Below, piece after piece: positions 26,304 through 33,454 of a DNA stretch of 64,000 nt. Within the stretch, counting starts at the first letter, position 1. The number at the start of each line of letters is the position of its first letter. Origin of the DNA: Priestia aryabhattai (GTDB taxonomy: Bacteria > Bacillota > Bacilli > Bacillales > Bacillaceae_H); contig NZ_JAMBOQ010000002.1 in assembly GCF_023715685.1 (NCBI RefSeq), positions 434,001-498,000 on the forward strand. Direction: 5' to 3'. Below the pieces are notes generated by a model, which was given only the letters and a program-made list of their open reading frames with translations, ran no database searches and had not been told where the DNA came from. The position numbers and the translations under genes were made by a program.

Positions 26304-26693
26304 GTGAGTTACTACAATAAAAAGAAGTGTTGCTGGTGTTCTAATCAGTATTATTACAAATCTCATGGCTACGATCCAAAGAGTAGCCATGAAGAAAAAT
26401 GCTGTCATAATGATTATAAGCATAACGATCATTGTCCTAAACATGATGATCATCGTTCAGGTCATAAAAAATGTCATCATGGCGGTAACCACGGTGGCGA
26501 TCACGGCGGCAATCGCGGTGGCGATCACGGCGGTAACCGCGGCGGCAACCACGGTGGCGATCATGGCGGCAATCATGGCGGCAATCATGGCGGTAACCAC
26601 GGTGGCGATCATGGCGGCAATCACGGTGGCAATCACGGTGGCAATCACGACGGCTGTAGAAGACGTCGCTGCTGTTGGGGCTGGGTGTTTTAA
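26304..26693 (+). CDS. Cys-rich, Gly/His/Asn/Asp tandem-repeat protein
   Basis: The start chosen is GTG 26304 after AAGGATGG; ATG 26295 is in frame but overlaps that site. The N-terminal 50 residues are rich in Cys, Tyr, His and Lys (NKKKCCWCSNQYYY, EEKCCHNDYKHNDHCPKHDD). Residues about 60-118 are repeats of GG-N/D-H/R, and the tail is CRRRRCCWGWVF. The composition suggests metal binding and disulphide or dityrosine cross-linking, as in spore-coat or exosporium proteins. No named family. Both other frames are also open because of the repeat. Confidence 0.65.
   Translation: MSYYNKKKCCWCSNQYYYKSHGYDPKSSHEEKCCHNDYKHNDHCPKHDDHRSGHKKCHHGGNHGGDHGGNRGGDHGGNRGGNHGGDHGGNHGGNHGGNHGGDHGGNHGGNHGGNHDGCRRRRCCWGWVF
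26480..26652 (+). repeat. 12-bp-based tandem repeat encoding GGNH/GGDH/GGNR
   Basis: About fourteen copies of a GGCGGCAATCAC-like unit with variants ggtggcgatcac, ggcggcaatcgc and ggcggtaaccac. The variation is mainly at third positions and at Asn/Asp and His/Arg codons. It lies inside the coding region, has no spacers and is not a CRISPR array. Copy number is probably variable between strains. Confidence 0.85.
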
Positions 26694-26735
26694 TTCAATA
26701 AATAATTGAATTAAAATCAAGCGTTAATTTAGCAG

Positions 26736-26765
26736 AAAGAACTCAATTCCTTGAGTTCTTTTTTT
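26736..26765 (+). terminator. Rho-independent terminator
   Basis: AAAGAACTCAA-ttcc-TTGAGTTCTTTTTTT. Confidence 0.85.
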
Positions 26766-26771
26766 GTAAGT

Positions 26772-26800
26772 TGAAACTTATAAACGGTATACTTCGTATA
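26772..26800 (+). promoter_or_regulatory. Sigma-W-type promoter of spo0M
   Basis: TGAAAC and CGTATA separated by 17 bp, the ECF sigma-W pattern, about 30 bp before the ribosome site of spo0M. The Bacillus subtilis spo0M gene is known to have sigma-W and sigma-H promoters, so the match is expected. Confidence 0.65.
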
Positions 26801-26832
26801 TATAGTAAGAGCATTTTGGAGGAGGAAAAAGA

Positions 26833-27786
26833 ATGTTTAAAAAAATGTTTGCTAAAATTGGGGTTGGAGCTGCCAAAGTGGATTTACGATTAAATGAAAC
26901 AGCCTATACGCTCGGTCATGTAATTGAAGGAGCTATTGTCATCCAAGGTGGAAACGTTCAGCAACATATTAACTTAATTGATGTTGAATTTTGGCTTGAA
27001 GTTCAAATGAAGAGCGGTCAAATGCATACACATCGTGTTGAAAGCCTGCGCGCAGCTTCTTCATTTATAATTAATGAAGGAGAGAAAAAAGAAATTCCAT
27101 TTACATACCATTTACCTTTGGATCTTCCAATCTCTGCGAGCAATGTTGGCTATTTCTTTAAGACACACTTAGATATTGAAGGGGGAGTTGACTCAACAGA
27201 CCGAGACCCTGTGCGTATTAAAGCTCCCAAAAGCTTATATCAGCTAGTGGAGGGCTTTGAAGCACTTGGGTTTAGAGAAAAACATCACTCAGGAAAATTT
27301 AATGGATACAAACAAGAATTTGCATTTTTCCCTACAGACTTTTTGAAGGGATATGTAAATGAGATTGAGTTTGAGGTAGCCATTGAACGAGAAGGTATCC
27401 GAATGCTGTTGGAGCTAGATTTGCCTTCTTTCGGCCGAGAGAGAGAAATAAAAAACGAACTCTTTTTTTCTAATGATGAATTAAGCCGTCCGTCCACTAT
27501 TGCTCGTTTGCTGGAAGAAGCGATGGAAGAGATGATGGAAAATCCTCGAGACTATGAATATTATAAGCCTTCTCACTATGATCAGCATTCACATCACCCA
27601 CGTATGAGCGGGTTAGGAGGAGCAATGGGAGGCTTTGCAGCCGGTATGTTAGGTGGACTGCTCATTGAGAATTTGATGGATGATATGTTTGAAGACTCGG
27701 CGCTTGGTGAAATAGGAGAAGATATTGAAGAAGCAGGAGAGGATCTGTTTGATGGAGATTTCTTTGATGGAGGAGACGATTGGTAA
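26833..27786 (+). CDS. spo0M: Sporulation-control protein Spo0M (arrestin-like)
   Basis: 317 residues, RBS GGAGGAGG. The first 250 residues match Spo0M: FKKMFAKIGVGAAKVDLRL, GHVIEGAIVIQGGNVQQ, LDLPISASNVGYFFKTHLDI. The family has an arrestin-like double beta-sandwich, associates with the cell envelope or cytoskeleton and influences Spo0A-dependent sporulation. Bacillus subtilis Spo0M has 258 residues; the extra 60 here form a GLGGAMGGFAAGMLGGLLIE hydrophobic Gly segment and a strongly acidic Asp/Glu tail ending DGGDDW. That tail could mediate membrane or partner contact; this is inference. Confidence 0.85.
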   Translation: MFKKMFAKIGVGAAKVDLRLNETAYTLGHVIEGAIVIQGGNVQQHINLIDVEFWLEVQMKSGQMHTHRVESLRAASSFIINEGEKKEIPFTYHLPLDLPISASNVGYFFKTHLDIEGGVDSTDRDPVRIKAPKSLYQLVEGFEALGFREKHHSGKFNGYKQEFAFFPTDFLKGYVNEIEFEVAIEREGIRMLLELDLPSFGREREIKNELFFSNDELSRPSTIARLLEEAMEEMMENPRDYEYYKPSHYDQHSHHPRMSGLGGAMGGFAAGMLGGLLIENLMDDMFEDSALGEIGEDIEEAGEDLFDGDFFDGGDDW

Positions 27787-27802
27787 AAGGGATTTTGGAT
27801 AA

Positions 27803-27838
27803 ATAAAAAGGATGATTAATGATGATCATCCTTTTTTT
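27803..27838. terminator. Bidirectional terminator
   Basis: AAAAAGGATGAT-taatgatg-ATCATCCTTTTTTT between convergent spo0M and the CNNM/CBS gene. Confidence 0.8.
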
Positions 27839-29141
27839 CTTTCTTCTTTCTTTTTTTTACTTCTATATACTTAATGTGAAAATCTTCTATAATTAAAACT
27901 TTAAAGTAAAATTGCTCATGCTGAATGATATCATTTTTGGTCACATCAAACTTTTCGGTTAACACCCACCCGGCAATGGTATCTACTTCTTCGTCGCTAA
28001 TATCTGTGCCTAGTAAATCATTTACTTGGCTAATGAGCATTTTTCCGTCAAGAATATAATGATCGTCTTTAATTTTTTGTACATAAGGAATTTCGTCCGT
28101 GTCAAACTCATCTCGAATTTCTCCCACAATTTCTTCAATAATGTCTTCTACTGTGACAAGTCCAGCGGTTCCACCATACTCATCAAAAAGAATAGCCATT
28201 TGAATGCGTTCTTTTTGCATCTTTACAAGCAAGTCATGAATAGGGACGGTTTCGATTACTTTAAAAATAGGCTTGACGTACGATTCTAACGTATTGGTGC
28301 CGTCTTTTTCGTTGAATACAATATCGTTATAAATTTCTTTAATATTAACGAGACCTATTACTTTATCTTTATCTCCATCTTCAACAATTGGATAGCGCGT
28401 ATATTTTTCGACATTTGCGATTTGCAAAAAAACCTCTACCACATCGTCTTTAGAAGCACTTACAATTTCCGTACGAGGAACCATTACTTCTTTAGCTAAA
28501 CGATCATCAAAATCAAAAATTTTGCTCATATATCGATATTCCGATTGATTGATTTCACCGCCTTCAAAGCTCTCAGATAACAAAATGCGAAGTTCTTCTT
28601 CACTATGAGCAGCTTCATTTTCTGAAATCATCGTTATACCAAAAAACTTGGTCAACATACGAGCTGAGCCGTTTAATATTTTAATGAACGGATACATAAG
28701 TTTGTAAAACACGATAATCGGTTTTGCAAAGTTCAGTGTAATTTGTTCAGCCATCTGAATAGCAAACGTTTTAGGAGCTAATTCTCCTAAGACAACATGT
28801 AAAAAAGTAATAACAACAAATGCAATGACAAAAGATAAAATACCAGCAAGCGGCTCATTAGTATGGAAGGTAGTGAAAAGAGGGTGAAGCAACCGATCTA
28901 GCGTCGGTTCACCAAGCCAACCAAGCCCGAGAGCTGTGATGGTGATACCAAGCTGACAAGCGGATAGATATTCATCTAGATGCGTAATAACGTGTTTGGC
29001 AGACACAGCTTTTTTATTTCCTTCTTCTAAAAGCTGGTTGATTTTTGAACTCCTTACTTTTACAATAGCGAATTCTGTCGCTACAAAAAAAGCGGTTAAT
29101 GCAATTAAAACTGCGACTAATAGTAATTTTAGGGCGATCAT
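27816..29141 (-). CDS. mpfA: CNNM/CBS/CorC-HlyC protein, putative Mg2+ exporter (MpfA/YhdP-like)
   Basis: The start chosen is ATG (complement of 29139-29141), 8 bases after AAGGTGG; an open GTG four codons upstream overlaps that site. 441 residues: CNNM (DUF21) transmembrane domain about 1-190 with the conserved LSACQLGITITALGLGWLGEP, two CBS domains about 210-330 (FLQIANVEKYTRYPIVEDGD, GGTAGLVTVEDIIEEIVGEI), and a C-terminal CorC_HlyC domain ending in a poly-Lys tail. Homologues export Mg2+ (MpfA). A roughly 200-nt attenuated leader lies upstream and may control it. Confidence 0.85.
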   Translation of the reverse strand: MIALKLLLVAVLIALTAFFVATEFAIVKVRSSKINQLLEEGNKKAVSAKHVITHLDEYLSACQLGITITALGLGWLGEPTLDRLLHPLFTTFHTNEPLAGILSFVIAFVVITFLHVVLGELAPKTFAIQMAEQITLNFAKPIIVFYKLMYPFIKILNGSARMLTKFFGITMISENEAAHSEEELRILLSESFEGGEINQSEYRYMSKIFDFDDRLAKEVMVPRTEIVSASKDDVVEVFLQIANVEKYTRYPIVEDGDKDKVIGLVNIKEIYNDIVFNEKDGTNTLESYVKPIFKVIETVPIHDLLVKMQKERIQMAILFDEYGGTAGLVTVEDIIEEIVGEIRDEFDTDEIPYVQKIKDDHYILDGKMLISQVNDLLGTDISDEEVDTIAGWVLTEKFDVTKNDIIQHEQFYFKVLIIEDFHIKYIEVKKRKKKEKKDDHH

Positions 29142-29232
29142 CAAAGTCACCACCTTGTATGTAAATGTATATCTTAAGTGTTAGCCAAAGTGGAGAAAAC
29201 ATGTATTAAATCCGGAAAAGAAAAACGCACAT

Positions 29233-29274
29233 AAAAAAACTGCTTCTATCTTTAAAAAGAAAAAGAAGCAGTTT
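29233..29274 (-). terminator. Terminator of the leader RNA upstream of mpfA
   Basis: On the minus strand AAACTGCTTCT and AGAAGCAGTTT pair around a 16-nt loop and run into seven T. It lies about 100 bp before the mpfA start codon, so it would attenuate transcription or end a separate small RNA. Confidence 0.7.
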
Positions 29275-29452
29275 ATTATGTTACATGTTCATTTAGGGGA
29301 ATTAATCTTAACTTTACCATCATGGTCTATCACATATCGGTTCTACAGTTCAACTGACTATTAGCAAACGTATTGCGAGCGTGTTATGACACCTCCTTTA
29401 ACTGTAATCCGAGTATATATGATGCATCCCTCACTCCTTTCTATTAGTTAAC
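29240..29452 (-). ncRNA. Candidate leader or small RNA upstream of mpfA
   Basis: Bounded by a minus-strand promoter candidate (TTGTAG, 17 bp, TATTAT) and a strong terminator. It contains a 9-codon reading frame with a good ribosome site, an unused AGGAGG a few bases after that frame's stop, small hairpins (GTGTcataACAC, GCAAtacgTTTGC, CAGTTgAACTG, ACCATGATGGT) and a second short open stretch reading YVIDHDGKVKINSPK with no start. It does not match the M-box, yybP-ykoY or other riboswitch cores I know. An attenuator responding to Mg2+ or to translation of the leader peptide is plausible; a remnant of a lost gene is the main alternative. Confidence 0.5.
29398..29427 (-). CDS. Possible 9-residue leader peptide
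   Basis: ATG CAT CAT ATA TAC TCG GAT TAC AGT TAA after AAAGGAGTGAGGG, giving MHHIYSDYS. The ribosome site is as good as any in the window, which argues that it is translated. His and Tyr codons dominate. AGGAGG begins immediately after the stop codon. Confidence 0.4.
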   Translation of the reverse strand: MHHIYSDYS

Positions 29453-29545
29453 TGTATTATAATACATAATTAATCAAAATACTACAAATATTCAGAAAAT
29501 AATTCAAAATGCATAGTTTTTTGTCATTTTCTGAAATATATACGC

Positions 29546-29577
29546 AAAAATAGATAGCCAAAGAGCTATCTATTTTT
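29546..29577. terminator. Terminator after the spore coat gene
   Basis: Perfect 13-bp stem AAAAATAGATAGC/GCTATCTATTTTT with a 6-nt loop, usable on either strand. Confidence 0.85.
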
Positions 29578-29579
29578 GA

Positions 29580-30212
29580 TCAGTGCACCTTATGATTATT
29601 AGGCATCTGAGGAGAGGCAGTAGCTTTTGCAAAACTTGTGATCATTTGCTGCATATCTTCTTTTGCAAGCTGTGGCACTTGATAATAATAATGTTTGTTT
29701 TGATAAAGAGAAATTTCATAAGCCATTTCAATCCAATTAGGAACACTGTCTCCGAATATTCGGCGAACAACAGGATTTGTTATTTCTAAAGCGGTCATTG
29801 TTAAAAGAGATGCTTGAGACTTGACTAGACCTAGCATATGACCTGAAATTCCTTTTTCACTAATTTCCTCAACGGACTGATTCGGCTTTTTAGGCTGCGA
29901 AGGCTTTAAGCCATAAACAAAGTTATGAGACTGCTTCATGTTATATACATGTGTAGAACCGGCCGGCTTTTGACCAGTGGAAAAAGCTTCTACGATTAAA
30001 TTATATTCGTCTAAAATAAACTGATATTGCCGATCAATGATATCAAGCAGTTCTTGCTCTTTTACATATTGCCTAAACATCATAAATTGATCCATTACAT
30101 TAATCGAGCCGGCAAGTGTTTCATGGACATCAAATAATTCATGCCCTCCATGATTTAATTGAGAAGGGACAGCTCCAGTTTGCATGTTTGTAGGAAGTTC
30201 GTGATTATTCAT
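29580..30212 (-). CDS. Spore coat protein, CotF family
   Basis: 210 residues, RBS AAGGAGG. The HGGHELFDVHETLAGSINVM and DQFMMFRQYVKEQELLDIID segments mark the CotF-like coat family (ferritin-like helical domain, about 25-90). A Pro/Lys-rich spacer follows, then a second helical part with EMAYEISLYQNKHYYYQVPQ. Coat proteins of this group assemble in the inner coat. Several Tyr and His near the C-terminus are typical. A sporulation promoter is expected upstream but I could not place one with confidence. Confidence 0.8.
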   Translation of the reverse strand: MNNHELPTNMQTGAVPSQLNHGGHELFDVHETLAGSINVMDQFMMFRQYVKEQELLDIIDRQYQFILDEYNLIVEAFSTGQKPAGSTHVYNMKQSHNFVYGLKPSQPKKPNQSVEEISEKGISGHMLGLVKSQASLLTMTALEITNPVVRRIFGDSVPNWIEMAYEISLYQNKHYYYQVPQLAKEDMQQMITSFAKATASPQMPNNHKVH

Positions 30213-30421
30213 ACTAAGTCCTCCTTAAAATCGGTATCGACTATAGTCTTTAAACTTCTTCAGGTTTTATACTCAAACTTGATTTATTCATAAAATGTTG
30301 CTCTAAATAACTAAATTTACATCTAGTTATTTTAATTAAAGGGTAAAAGTGAAAGGGTTTTATGAAAAAAAAGCGAATATCAATAACAATTCACGATCTA
30401 TAGATAGGGGAATCAAAAAAC

Positions 30422-30973
30422 ATGAATGAGCTGCTGTCATACTCAAGTGAATTAAAACACGAAGCAAATCAACTGGTGGTATCCAATCATTTATTCAATC
30501 TGTTAAGAGAATATGGTTGCCCTCTCTCAGGGGAGAGTTTTGAGTTAAATGTCATGACAAATCGCATCATTAATTTTTACGTAGGAAATGATGAAATGGA
30601 TGAAGAATCTATTTTTCACATGGGGTATCAGCTTACAAAGCGTTTTAACCCTTATAAGGTGATATTTGCTAATGAAAAAGATAAGTATCAGTGGAGTGTG
30701 TATATGATTCAGAAGGGAGAAGAGTGGAAGCTTGATATTTCCGTGCTTCCAGAAAATATCGTGAAGGGCAAAGTTGAGAAACAAAAGTTATTAAAATCAC
30801 TTCTCACTGAAAAGAAGCGGGAGTGTATTTTATTTTTCAAGCAGCAAAGCGGCTATAATCGCTACTATACGAGTGATCATGTCTATAAGGCTGTGCTAGA
30901 AGATGACATTCACGATGATATGTCTTTTTTTATGTGGCTGCAAAGACAAAAAAAAGTAAATCAACAAACGTAA
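30422..30973 (+). CDS. Uncharacterised protein, 183 aa
   Basis: A soluble, acidic/aromatic protein (NRIINFYVGNDEMDEESIFH, WSVYMIQKGEEWKLDIS, FKQQSGYNRYYTSDHVYKAV). The layout recalls small nucleotidyltransferase-like proteins, but no G-S or D-x-D active-site motif can be pointed to, so no function is given. The ribosome site is poor (AGGGG, 12 bases before ATG). A terminator follows. Confidence 0.5.
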   Translation: MNELLSYSSELKHEANQLVVSNHLFNLLREYGCPLSGESFELNVMTNRIINFYVGNDEMDEESIFHMGYQLTKRFNPYKVIFANEKDKYQWSVYMIQKGEEWKLDISVLPENIVKGKVEKQKLLKSLLTEKKRECILFFKQQSGYNRYYTSDHVYKAVLEDDIHDDMSFFMWLQRQKKVNQQT

Positions 30974-30997
30974 AAAAGAGCCGATTGGGCTCTTTTT
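30972..30997. terminator. Bidirectional terminator
   Basis: AAAAAGAGCC-gatt-GGGCTCTTTTT between the uncharacterised gene and convergent dps. Confidence 0.8.
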
Positions 30998-31448
30998 ATG
31001 CGTTTACAGATGTTTTTACAGGTAAAGCAGCTTTTAGCATCCAAATATGTTTTTCAATGTTGCCGATTGTTCCAATGAATAAGTCAGCTGTTACGTGATC
31101 ATGCGCTGCTTCAGCTTTTTCAACTGCATTTTTTAAGTTTTTAACAAGTAACGTATAGTCATTAATTAAGGTTTCTACCATTTCTTCACTCGTTTGCTCG
31201 TTTCCATCTTCAGAAAGAGTAGCTGCTTGTAAAAATTGCTTCATTGTAGCAATTGGGCTTCCTCCAATAGCTAGTAAGCGTTCTGCATATTCATCTATAT
31301 AGTCCGCCGTCTCATTATAGAATTCTTCAAATTTTTCATGAAGCGTAAAAAATTGAGGCCCTTTTACATACCAGTGAAAGCGATGTAGCTTCGTATATAA
31401 TACATTAAAATCGGCAATTTGTTGGTTTAATACGTTTTCTAAATTCAT
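30996..31448 (-). CDS. dps: Dps-family DNA-binding ferritin
   Basis: 150 residues, RBS TAGGAGG. Dps features: NFNVLYTKLHRFHWYVKGPQF-type helix (here DFNVLYTKLHRFHWYVKGP) with the ferroxidase His residues, FYNETADYIDEYAERLLAIGG with Asp/Glu ligands, and a C-terminal four-helix-bundle end. Dps dodecamers oxidise Fe2+ with H2O2 and protect DNA; the Bacillus homologues are MrgA and Dps. The PerR-type box upstream points to peroxide control, as for mrgA. Confidence 0.88.
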   Translation of the reverse strand: MNLENVLNQQIADFNVLYTKLHRFHWYVKGPQFFTLHEKFEEFYNETADYIDEYAERLLAIGGSPIATMKQFLQAATLSEDGNEQTSEEMVETLINDYTLLVKNLKNAVEKAEAAHDHVTADLFIGTIGNIEKHIWMLKAALPVKTSVNA

Positions 31449-31525
31449 AGTTAATAGCCTCCTAATGAGTTGTTGTTATCTTATGTTTATATTATATCAA
31501 ATATCAAATTAAAATCAATACTTAT

Positions 31526-31540
31526 TTATAATTATTATTA
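31526..31540. promoter_or_regulatory. PerR box upstream of dps
   Basis: TTATAATTATTATTA matches the PerR consensus TTATAATNATTATAA at 14 of 15 positions. It lies about 80 bp before the dps start. Fur boxes share this core, so Fur is the alternative, but the gene family favours PerR. Confidence 0.6.
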
Positions 31541-31640
31541 AATGATAATTATAGTGCTTTTAAATTGTAGTTATTCTCTTCAAAAACTTTAAAGATATGA
31601 TAGGATAGAGCAAGACAATTGAAAGGAAGAAGGGTTAGTC

Positions 31641-31922
31641 ATGCATATTACGCCAGAAGCAAAACAATTAATTAAAAATATACTTGAAGAGCAAGAGATA
31701 ACAGGAATTCGCTTGTATTTCAAAGGAATTAGCTGTGAAATCCCTAATATTGGGTTAGCTTTTGAAGAGCCTTTTGAAAATGATGAAGTGTATGAAGTCG
31801 ACGGAGTACAAGTAGCAATGGAAGCTTCTATTGTTCCTTATACAAATGAATTAATGTTAGATGTTCATACAACGCCATACGGCCCAGGTTTAGCATTAGT
31901 TGGGGCTAAAGAGGCTGAGTAA
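31641..31922 (+). CDS. HesB/IscA-like small protein
   Basis: 93 residues, RBS GAAAGGAAGAAGGG. It begins MHITPEAKQLIKNILEEQ, continues IRLYFKGISCEIPNIGLAFEEP and has the HesB-like beta-sheet rhythm. Only one cysteine (GISC) is present, whereas A-type iron-sulphur carriers have three (C-x-n-C-x-C), so cluster transfer is doubtful. Bacilli carry several such shortened HesB-type proteins of unknown role. Confidence 0.6.
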   Translation: MHITPEAKQLIKNILEEQEITGIRLYFKGISCEIPNIGLAFEEPFENDEVYEVDGVQVAMEASIVPYTNELMLDVHTTPYGPGLALVGAKEAE

Positions 31923-32015
31923 AAAATTTATGTAAGAGAAGCTAACAGGTTTGTTGTTTGTTTTGGTAAACCTTGGTTTACTTAATTCAAACGTTAGTGA
32001 AATGGAGGGGGACCT

Positions 32016-32189
32016 ATGCTTCTTTCTCATCATGTAACGGTTGAACAAAGACAGCAAATCAAACACTTTAAGCAGCAAATACAAGACGCAAAAACGCTAG
32101 ATGAGCGCCGTTTGTATCAAGACCAGCTAAATAAATTTGTTGAGCGCCTGTTTATTGAGAATCGCTTGCAGCGCAGCGGCGAACAATAA
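32016..32189 (+). CDS. Small soluble helical protein, 57 aa
   Basis: ATG 32016 after GGAGGGGG. The peptide is almost entirely predicted helix, rich in Gln, Arg, Lys and Leu (VEQRQQIKHFKQQIQDAK, YQDQLNKFVERLFIENRL), with a pattern suggesting a short coiled coil. Family not recognised. A good terminator follows, which supports a real gene. Confidence 0.6.
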   Translation: MLLSHHVTVEQRQQIKHFKQQIQDAKTLDERRLYQDQLNKFVERLFIENRLQRSGEQ

Positions 32190-32199
32190 AAACCACCTA

Positions 32200-32234
32200 G
32201 AAAAGAAGCCTTCAAAGAAGGTTTCTTTTTTTTC
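32200..32234 (+). terminator. Rho-independent terminator
   Basis: AGAAGCCTTC-aaa-GAAGGTTTCT with one G-T pair, then eight T. Confidence 0.8.
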
Positions 32235-32358
32235 AAGTAGATTATTATACTTTTTTACATCTTGTAATTATGCATTTTCTTATATATCGTCCTTTATCTA
32301 CCTGAAATTCGGTTTTCTGTATGAATATAGCACTAAAAACGTGTAAGTAACTATCAAA

Positions 32359-32372
32359 TGAAAACGCTTTCT
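32359..32372 (+). promoter_or_regulatory. cre-like site
   Basis: TGAAAACGCTTTCT differs from the CcpA consensus TGWNANCGNTNWCA only at the last base. It lies 62 bp before the small membrane protein at 32434, over its likely promoter region. Confidence 0.45.
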
Positions 32373-32433
32373 GTTATAGTTAAGGTATAGAATTGTACTT
32401 GTTCACCTACAATGTTCATAAGGAGTGGTTTGT

Positions 32434-32544
32434 ATGATTGAAAAAGGAAACTTCTTAATTGGTTTAGCGTGGGGAACATCTTTGAGCATACCTTTATGGA
32501 TTGCCTTCTTTGGCTGGATAAAATTAGTTTGGCGCTTGCTTTAA
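32434..32544 (+). CDS. Small membrane protein, 36 aa
   Basis: ATG 32434 after AAGGAGTGG. One or two hydrophobic helices (FLIGLAWGTSLSIPLWIAFF), ending in WIKLVWRLL. It was too short for automatic calling. A terminator at 32568-32601 follows directly. Family unknown. Confidence 0.6.
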   Translation: MIEKGNFLIGLAWGTSLSIPLWIAFFGWIKLVWRLL

Positions 32545-32567
32545 ATAAATAAAAACAAAAAAGAGTA

Positions 32568-32601
32568 AAAAACTTCAGTGCATATGCGCTGAAGTTTTTT
32601 T
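32568..32601 (+). terminator. Rho-independent terminator
   Basis: AAAACTTCAGTGC-atat-GCGCTGAAGTTTTTTT, one G-T pair. Confidence 0.8.
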
Positions 32602-32748
32602 GAAATATTATAAATAAGCATTAAGAACTATTAAATAAATTATTTTTTGTGGCGATAAGTAAATAAGACTACTACAAATCTTATTTTTAGATTTTTTAAG
32701 ATTCTAATGTTTTAGTTTTTATTACATAATAGAGAGAAGGAGTAAAAA

Positions 32749-33450
32749 TTGAAAAACTATCGTTTAGTAAGTTTCTCTACCTTATTTATCTGTCTACTCG
32801 TTTTGTTCATTTCACCTTTTCAAGATATATCTAGTGCATCAACTGATAAATATCAAAATTTCAAGCAGCTCTCACAGCATGAGTCTTCAGCTAGCTATAG
32901 AGTGACGACCAAAGAAACGAAAAGCCCTGTCCTTATCTTCGCTCCACACGGTGGAGGAATTGAAGGAGGGACAAGCGAAATTTCCAAAGAGCTTGTCAAA
33001 CAAAACGCTCTTTACCTATTCGAATCGTTAAAACCGAAAGGATCACGAGACCTGCACATCACAAGCACTCATTTTGATGAGCCTACAGCGCGTAAGATGG
33101 TAAGCAAGTATGATAATGTTTTATCTCTTCACGGGTATTCTGGGAATGAAAAACATATTTTTGTAGGGGGAACTGATCGGGAACGTGCAAAAAAATTAAC
33201 GCAATTATTAAATCAAAATGGATTTCCGGCGGAACTTATCACAAAAGGGCACGATGAGATTGCAGGTATTAATCCTAGAAATATTGCAAATAAAAATCGT
33301 ACCGGCAAAAGTATTCAATTAGAGATTAGCCAACCGCTGCGAAATGCTATGTTTCATTCATTCACTTCAAAAGGAAGAGCTTCGTCTAAAACTCAAACTT
33401 TTTATAGATTTACAAATGTGCTTTCTACATTTGTTTCCACTTCTTACTGA
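32749..33450 (+). CDS. Secreted poly-gamma-glutamate hydrolase family protein
   Basis: TTG start at 32749 after AAGGAGT. 233 residues with a signal peptide (1-30, ending ISSAS). The catalytic domain is the PghP-type zinc hydrolase (DUF867): APHGGGIEGGTSEISKEL with His and Glu ligands, LSLHGYSG with His, and QLEIS with the catalytic Glu. Relatives are phage PghP and Bacillus subtilis YndL/YoqZ, which cleave poly-gamma-glutamate capsule or slime. It is alone, so release of capsule-derived glutamate or defence against capsules are both possible. Confidence 0.82.
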   Translation: MKNYRLVSFSTLFICLLVLFISPFQDISSASTDKYQNFKQLSQHESSASYRVTTKETKSPVLIFAPHGGGIEGGTSEISKELVKQNALYLFESLKPKGSRDLHITSTHFDEPTARKMVSKYDNVLSLHGYSGNEKHIFVGGTDRERAKKLTQLLNQNGFPAELITKGHDEIAGINPRNIANKNRTGKSIQLEISQPLRNAMFHSFTSKGRASSKTQTFYRFTNVLSTFVSTSY

Positions 33451-33454
33451 ATCA

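Noticed and set aside
26480..26652. Short regular repeats that could suggest a CRISPR array
   Set aside because: Units are 12 bp, contiguous without spacers and in frame within a coding region, so it is a protein repeat.
26365..26720. Overlapping open frames on both strands of the Gly/His repeat
   Set aside because: They arise from the repeat itself, have low-complexity Ala/Val/Ile products and no ribosome sites.
29154..29452. M-box magnesium riboswitch upstream of mpfA
   Set aside because: The conserved M-box core sequences are absent; it is treated as an unknown leader.
32137..32346. Plus-strand 69-codon frame overlapping the 57-residue gene and its terminator
   Set aside because: It runs through a terminator and is Phe/Ser/Tyr-rich in AT-rich DNA; the other frame has the ribosome site.
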